NCBI GenBank assembly: GCA_022702705.1
Contig: CM040423.1
Coordinates: 41,384,070-41,448,069, forward strand
From: Papilionanthe hookeriana x Papilionanthe teres
Taxonomy: Eukaryota; Streptophyta; Magnoliopsida; Asparagales; Orchidaceae
DNA: 64,000 nucleotides
Reading direction: 5' to 3'
The stretch's first letter is position 1; each line of letters starts with the position of its first letter. Positions 58,140-64,000 of this stretch are shown here, one piece after another. Below the pieces are notes generated by a model. It saw nothing but the letters and a program-made list of their open reading frames with translations. It did no database searches and was not told the DNA's origin. Made by a program: the position numbers and the translations under genes.

Positions 58140-60780
58140 TTAACTTGGAAGACGTTTAAATTAACTATTGTCCGTCACAACTTATGTCATTATTATTATA
58201 ATTTTTTTCATAGAACAATCAGCCTCTTGCTGAGGCCAGTTTGCTTTCCGTTGAATGCTGATGTTCATTATTCTTATTATTATTTTTTTAGCATTATATT
58301 CTGCTTGTACTCGCTGGTGTCTGGCCTTGCTTGTGATAGTTATCATTAGTGTTTTTTAAATTGGGGTATCTTTGTAAGATGTGTTTATAAAAACTATCAA
58401 CCGACTGTCAACCCATAAGGGGAATCCAATGAATGTGCCGTTCAAATTATAAGTGGGTCCAGAAAATAGCAAACACTGAAGCTTCTTAGGTAATAGCAAT
58501 AAGAGAAGTGCTAGAAATCCTAAGAAGGCGGCAATTTCAGTATTGAAAGCCCCATGCCAACAGTCTTGGGAAAATTTGCTTAATTGTGAAAGATAGCGAA
58601 TATGCCATCATCCTCTTTAGAAATTTAGAAATAAGCAGGTGGATAAGTGATCTAATTTGAAACATCCGTTTCCATTTCTTCATGTCATCCACCCACCATT
58701 TATCAGGCAGGTTGAGAACTTGATTTCTCGGTCCAAGACGAATCGTGTTTTAAGCATTGAGGGTATTACCCTCAAATAAGGCATCTTCCCAAAATCTTTG
58801 TCGATGAATTTACTCCCATGCCCTCCTTAGCTCCACTTGTAGGACCTTTTCTCTGTGCCTCTGAAAATATGGTGCAGAAACTATATTAACAGCACTTTGG
58901 AAGCGATTTTAAACCTACATTTTGGCTCTGATAAGGCTCCCACCCTAGGCTAACAATGATGGATTTCTTCATACAAGCGGAGCACTAAAAAAAATTGCAA
59001 GTGTCATAAAGCTTCAGTCTAAAGATAACCCACTCACCTAACCAATTTTACTCTTATAATGTTAGATTTTCCAGCTCTGTAAAAATTTCATACATTCTTC
59101 CAACTCAGTTTCCTGCTGCAGCTATTAACTAAATACCTTATCCTTGGACAAGCTAGTTTTCCCGCAACTTCTACAATGTTTCAACCACTATCCTCATTTC
59201 TAGTTCAATCTCCATATCTCTATGTAAACCCGCACAAACTCTTAAGAACGTGTTAAAAAACACACCATCTCAAGGTGTGTAAGCAATAAGCACATCATCA
59301 TTTGTTTCAAATTAGCTAACAAGTTCTTCCATGGCTACCTTGTAAGTGGAACCTTGAACATACCAGATCAAAGGGTTACTCATTGTTTATACTGCCATGT
59401 TAATCAGGAATTTATCAGTAAATAACTTCAAATTAGGCCAAAGTTTATAAAACACCCTTTCTTTTCTTATTAGAGCCCCTTTTCTACAGCGAAGTAATGA
59501 ACGATTTTTTATGCATATAATAACAATATATTCTGCCTCTTAAGAATTTACGTGAGCCAAAACAAGCAAGGTTAGATAAACGACCCATAGCTTGAAGTAG
59601 GCATAAATAAAGAAATTAAAAGGGCAATTGCAACAGAAGCAAAAGAAACTGTGCAAGTTTTGTGCAGCAAGGTCTTGATGGAAAGCAAAAGGATGTTGAA
59701 ACAAGCAGAAGAGGGATCCCATCACGTTCCAGGTTTTCAGTTGAGATATATTCTCTTCCTCTTGTTTATTCGATGCAAGTATGATATATCGTGATGGTGG
59801 TGTTGTTCTATTTCTATGAAATGCAGGGCCCTAAAACAATGGACCACTAAAGTAATATGGCATCTCCTGCGTTAATGAATGACACGGCTCACCTACTCAA
59901 CCATTTATTGTTCTCAGCTTCTTGTCTTATGGTTCATTACGATGGAAAGACAACTAAAACAGTTGGCCATCTAACGTGGGAAATGGCAGACATGGTGCGC
60001 CTACCCAACCACTGTTTGTCCTCTATATGCTTCTTTGGTTATAATGCATTAAAAAATCTCTTTGCTTATTGTTTACGAATTTCCCAGGCCCAATAAGCAC
60101 AAATTTAACAAAGTTTCACATAAAAGTTAATTTTTGCTTTATCTTGCCTTTAAACGCTAATTTTCCCATCTCCTTGCCCAACCGCCTGCTCAATGTTCAA
60201 ATAGAATGGAAACAACACCAACTTAGTAGAAAATCTTATCCTCATGCTGCGAGGAAATACTGGGCATGACATAAGCGGCTTATAGGACATTTCTTTCAAA
60301 ACTTCAATCATTAATATAAATACATGTGTAATCCACATGATTTTGATAATGCATAATATTTATTCTTTGTAGCTTATTTTTCATCTTTAATATAATATAA
60401 CCAGCAGTATAATGCATAAATTGTTTCAGAGTAATTCATACTCCCCAAAAGCGAGGACCTAGGACATATTTAGCTTTAAGCACTTCTGATTGGAACAGGG
60501 AATGGAGGAAGATGACATTACAAGAAAGACTGGGCACAAAAGAATTAGAAATACATATACAAAGCAAGTCTTGGTTAAGCTATAGATTACTGTATTTAAA
60601 AGAAAAAATCCATGTGGATCGTGGCATAAACAAGGACTCCGTAATTAACTTAGATAATATGATCAGGGATTAGTTTATCAATCATATGACTATTTACGTT
60701 CCCCAAAAAGCACGGAAAAGAAAGAGCCAAAAGGGCTTACATGGATGTCTTGCCTTGCTCTCCTTCCAAGTTGTCTGGTT
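58140..60780. other. No gene recognised
   Basis: Short frames on both strands. A minus-strand stretch near 58620-58900 gives WWVDDMKKWKRMF and VELRRAWE fragments that could come from a decayed TE or gene, but no domain could be named. Confidence 0.35.
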
Positions 60781-60802
60781 CCTCTACTTGATTAATAAAT
60801 AC

Positions 60803-60902
60803 CTATAACCGTAAGATGGTTCTGAGGGTATCACATATGTTTTGAATTGTCTGTTGCTCTTGTGCTGCCTGAAGCTCTTGAAGAGGCATGTCTTCATAGC
60901 AT
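60803..60902 (-). CDS. Unidentified gene, last exon
   Basis: The acceptor is TGTGCAG. 100 nt encoding CYEDMPLQELQAAQEQQTIQ and NICDTLRTILRL, then TAG. Confidence 0.65.
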
Positions 60903-61666
60903 CTGCACACATTAAAAGAACTTGAGCCATCAGAATTAAAGATCTATATATGATTTGTGGTACTCACGTTTTGTGGTATGCTAAAGCTTGAGCTAAATTC
61001 ATTAATGTTGGACTTGTGGTCAACCTTTGATAAACCCCAGGTGGAAGGGATACCTGACACAAGATGAGTGATTCGAATTTCAACAAAAAGAAAAATATTA
61101 GGTACATAGGAAAGGAAACACAAAGTTAACAAACCTCGTTTGTTCCTCTTCTTCCTTTCTTCATCTGCCCATCACCACCACAAAGTTCTTTTACTGCTTC
61201 TAAAGCAGTATTACCACTTGCTCCTGAAACTCTATCCTCAACTATGTTTTCAGATACCAAAGCTAAAGGGGAAATGTCAATTGCCTTGAGGAAAGGTATG
61301 GGTACAGTATTACCAGCAGCACAGATGGACCGTAACTACAAAAACAGGATTGACATAAAGTTTTTAATTAAGAAATGAAATGTATCATTTTGAGGAAGTT
61401 TGGTCGATAGGAGCTTTAGCATAAGAAAGGCATAACATACTTTATCTTGTATTGATAAACCTTTCCGGCCAATGGTAGCAGCCTTCAATGTACTCACGGC
61501 TGCAGCATTGGTGATTGTGCCGTTCACCTGAGAAGCATTGCCTGTATCTGGCTTCTGCCCGGGCATTCCAAAGTAAGAAGGCAACGAATCTTGTGTGTAT
61601 TGGCTATCATCTATCTGTAATGTGTCTGGCTGCCTACTAATAATGGTACCTGTTGAATTTTCCACC
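60803..61666 (-). CDS. 3' part of an unidentified multi-exon gene
   Basis: Four minus-strand exons join in frame with GT-AG borders: 61666-61441, 61335-61135, 61053-60968 and 60902-60803 (stop TAG at 60805-60803). Together they encode about 204 C-terminal residues. Recognisable stretches are LQIDDSQYTQDSLPSYFGMP, KLRSICAAGNTVPIPFLKAI, KKGRRGTNEVSLPPGVYQRL, LMNLAQALAYHK and DMPLQELQAAQEQQTIQNIC. Composition and intron phases look like a conserved single-copy plant gene: a basic patch, then a helical Gln-rich tail. Earlier exons were not found between 61667 and 64000, so the gene continues beyond the window after an intron of at least 2.3 kb. I cannot name it; no catalytic motif is visible in this part. 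Confidence 0.7.
60968..61053 (-). CDS. Unidentified gene, penultimate exon
   Basis: The acceptor is GTGTCAG; the donor AAC/GTGAGT. 86 nt encoding VSLPPGVYQRLTTSPTLMNL then AQALAYHK. Confidence 0.65.
61135..61335 (-). CDS. Unidentified gene, next exon
   Basis: The acceptor is TTTTGTAG; the donor GAG/GTTTGT. 201 nt, 67 codons, phase 0 at both ends. Encodes LRSICAAGNTVPIP through the basic QMKKGRRGTNE. Confidence 0.65.
61441..61666 (-). CDS. Unidentified gene, exon encoding PSYFGMPGQKP region
   Basis: The acceptor is TTTTTTAG (61668-61667) and the donor AAA/GTATGT at 61440. 226 nt: one base plus 75 codons. Polar, with Ser, Thr, Gln and Ala. Confidence 0.65.
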
Positions 61667-64000
61667 CTAAAAAACACCATAAATCAAATAACCATTTTCA
61701 CAATTTCAAGCACAACACTACTCACAACCAGGCATAACTTGCCACGTTGCTTCTTTGACATTGCAAGATAATACAGGCATCACTTCCAAGATAGCAGCAA
61801 AATAAAAAAGAAAGATCATTTTCTTATTTAATTTATGCAAACTCCAACAACTTGGCCATTTCTTTGTTCATGGACACCATTCCTCAATATATATTCAGTA
61901 TCTTCAATAATTCTTGCATAAGATGAGAAGGAACAGTTTTGCAAATTAAATCCATCTAGTGCATAGCTTAACATTTATAGAAATTGAGATTTTTATGAAT
62001 GTCAAGCTATTTGAAACAAGAGAAATGGAGCAATAACAGATACAAAAGAAAGAACCAATAAAAAGAGGCTGTTTTGAGCCTTTGAGAAAATTCATTTGCA
62101 CACGACTTTTCATGGCTAAGTAATGAGTGTTTCAACTAGCCAGCTAGGAAGAATCAGTGTGAGACGTGTAAAAGTTACTTGCTGTATAATAATTCAATGA
62201 AAAACACTTCAGACAGCCTTTAAGCTTGGCGATGAATGGATAGAATTCTCTTTAAGCTAGCTATCTATGAACTATTTGCAGTTTACAAAAAAATCAAAAG
62301 TCAGTAAAAGAATCAAGTCAAGATTACCACACAGCCTTGGAGCATAAATTAATAAAATATACTTGCGACAACAAATCAAAGCATGACATGCAGCAGATAT
62401 TGTAACTGGAATGCTTATAAGCTAACTGATAGAATCCACATGACGTCATATCAAAGTTTCAAGAATACAACAGTGCAGTTACCAAGGAAAGCAAATTGCT
62501 TGGCTGAATAGATTTTCCCTCACACTCTCATATGCTCCTTAAGAACATTATTGCTAAAGACATCTAAAGGTTGGCCTGAAGATTGGGCTTGAGCCGTCTT
62601 AAAGTAGCACCTTGGATCACATTTAGTTTGAGGTTTTGCTTTAACCCAATCATATTTCTTTCTTTAGGCGCCTACGGTCCATTTCAGCAATTGCTTTTCC
62701 TATTTAGGGAATCTAATGATACAGAGAATTTTATATGCAGACAAATTTCAGAGACGAGACAAAATAAAAAACTAACAAAAACAAGAGGATAAACAATTGA
62801 ACAACAATCAACTATGGAGGGTAGTCAGAATGGAAGGGAACACCTCATGAAAGGTGACAATGAGCAACATATGGAGTCGTCAAATGCAAAAATAACTTAA
62901 GAAGATAAACTTATTGGCATCTCTCAAAGTTTATCAAGTACTAGACGAAAAAAGCAAACAAAACAAACAAAATGAATACTCCAGAAGTAAGACACAAAAT
63001 AGAAGTTAGTGGATTAAAAAAATTAAAAAAGAGTAGCACCAAAAAATGGATGGCATGCGATTGATTAACTAACAAATTGTGTGAACAGTATGAACAACAT
63101 TTCCCTAAAACTATCATGGAGCATGCATGTGAATATAAAGGTTCAAGCAACATCGAGAAGATATAGATGCTTCCTTCAATCACTCCATTTTGCTGGGATG
63201 CACAAGTTTGTCAGCATTCAATGAGCGAAAAGGATATTGCATTTATTTTAGAGCATTATCAGTAAGTGGGATTTAATTTGAGTGGAAAACTAAATGTTTA
63301 GTGCGTAGCAAACATAAAGAAAACTTCTAAGCAACAAATCAATAAATAAACTCAAATAACTTTCATCCGTAAAAAAAACAAAATGATGGAAATCAAATGA
63401 GTAGACAAGGATTTGGACTCTAGGTATTTAAGTGTACCAAATCAATATGCAATACCCCAAGAAGAAATAGAAGAAAGGAGACATGATGGTGTTTACCATG
63501 CTCAAAAATTTTATAATCAAATTTAGAAACAAATAAAAAAGCAAGAATGAAGCACAGAATACGGAGAAGGTGTGAACCAGAAAATAGTGGTGTTGATAAG
63601 GTTAATAATAAATGAAAAGACGATGGAAGTAGCATTAATAAGATAATGCCTCAAACTTTACCAACTCCGGTGTTGAGAACATGAAAATTATAGTGAGAAG
63701 GTTAAATAGTTACATAACACCTACGAGATCAATAGAAAAATAACAGAATATATGAAACTACGGAGCATATAAAACAAAATCTTGAGTAGAGGATGGATGG
63801 ATTGATGCTTTTCTGAAAATATAAGAGGGAGATCCATCAACAATAATGATATATTGAAAAGATGTCATAGTAAGTGATAAAAAAAGTTATTGATTACCTA
63901 TCATATAAGCACGAGAATTTGAAATCTAAAATGTATGGCAGCTATAGTCGAACAAAAGGGTAAAAAATATGAGGAAATGCATTATCCAACTGTGAATATT
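61667..64000. other. Probable intron of the minus-strand gene, no exon recognised
   Basis: AT-rich sequence. Minus-strand frames here are Leu/Phe-rich shadows of A/T-rich DNA. A short donor-like ACACCGGAGTTG/GTAAAG near 63670 (minus) could end an exon but has no supporting frame. Confidence 0.4.

Noticed and set aside
58620..58900. Minus-strand fragments resembling a TE or gene (WWVDDMKKWKRMF, VELRRAWE)
   Set aside because: Broken over frames, with no recognisable domain order; too weak to annotate as a gene.
62941..63635. Leu/Phe-rich minus-strand frames resembling membrane proteins
   Set aside because: Composition is that of AT-rich DNA read in frame. No start context, splice support or homology.

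Overview
This is nuclear DNA from a flowering plant, probably a dicot with a repeat-rich genome. The support is one intron-split mitochondrial carrier gene of plant type, GT-AG introns, an AT-rich background, and plant retrotransposon lineages: Ty3/gypsy Athila and Tat/Ogre types, Ty1/copia, RTE-type LINEs with TTG tails, and a PIF/Tourist-type TIR element. No bacterial-type operons, rRNA genes or CRISPR arrays were seen. Only two loci look like intact host coding sequence. The rest is transposable-element (TE) sequence, mostly decayed, or AT-rich sequence in which I recognise nothing.

Layout. 1-1746: non-coding. 1747-15987: a 14.2-kb TE with two long terminal repeats (LTRs) of about 5 kb in INVERTED orientation (1752-6802 on +, 10980-15982 on -), bounded by TG...CA ends and a 5-bp duplication, ATAAC. 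Its interior holds a 35-bp tandem array and a broken minus-strand gag. 16.0-24.0 kb: mostly unassigned, with an exon-like open stretch, a LINE RNase H relic and a 116-bp RTE stub with a 16-bp target duplication. 24096-25042: a TIR element with TAA duplications that carries a GC-rich exon-like insert. 25.4-28.1 kb: a dead Ty1/copia polyprotein with a nested RTE LINE. 30.3-30.6 kb: an isolated coiled-coil exon of unknown origin, then a short retroposed insertion and copia LTR remnants up to 32.65 kb.

35510-52876 (+): the carrier gene, six exons encoding 315 residues, resembling Arabidopsis At5g15640 and animal SLC25A44. Its third intron is 11.9 kb and holds two gypsy relics of different lineages that face each other: Athila-like on + (about 40.15-45.65 kb) and Tat-like on - (about 50.1-45.95 kb). 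Each carries an internal duplication in its reverse transcriptase (RT). Intron 4 contains a tRNA-type SINE.

53-64 kb: AT-rich sequence, a possible small secreted-peptide (RALF-like) relic near 57.6-57.9 kb, and on the minus strand the last four exons (61666-60803) of a conserved-looking gene that I cannot name. That gene runs off the right edge and is convergent with the carrier gene.

How they work together: there is no pathway cluster. The carrier acts alone in the inner mitochondrial membrane, and the region's other content is layered transposition. Identities and boundaries were read by eye; those marked approximate are not exact.
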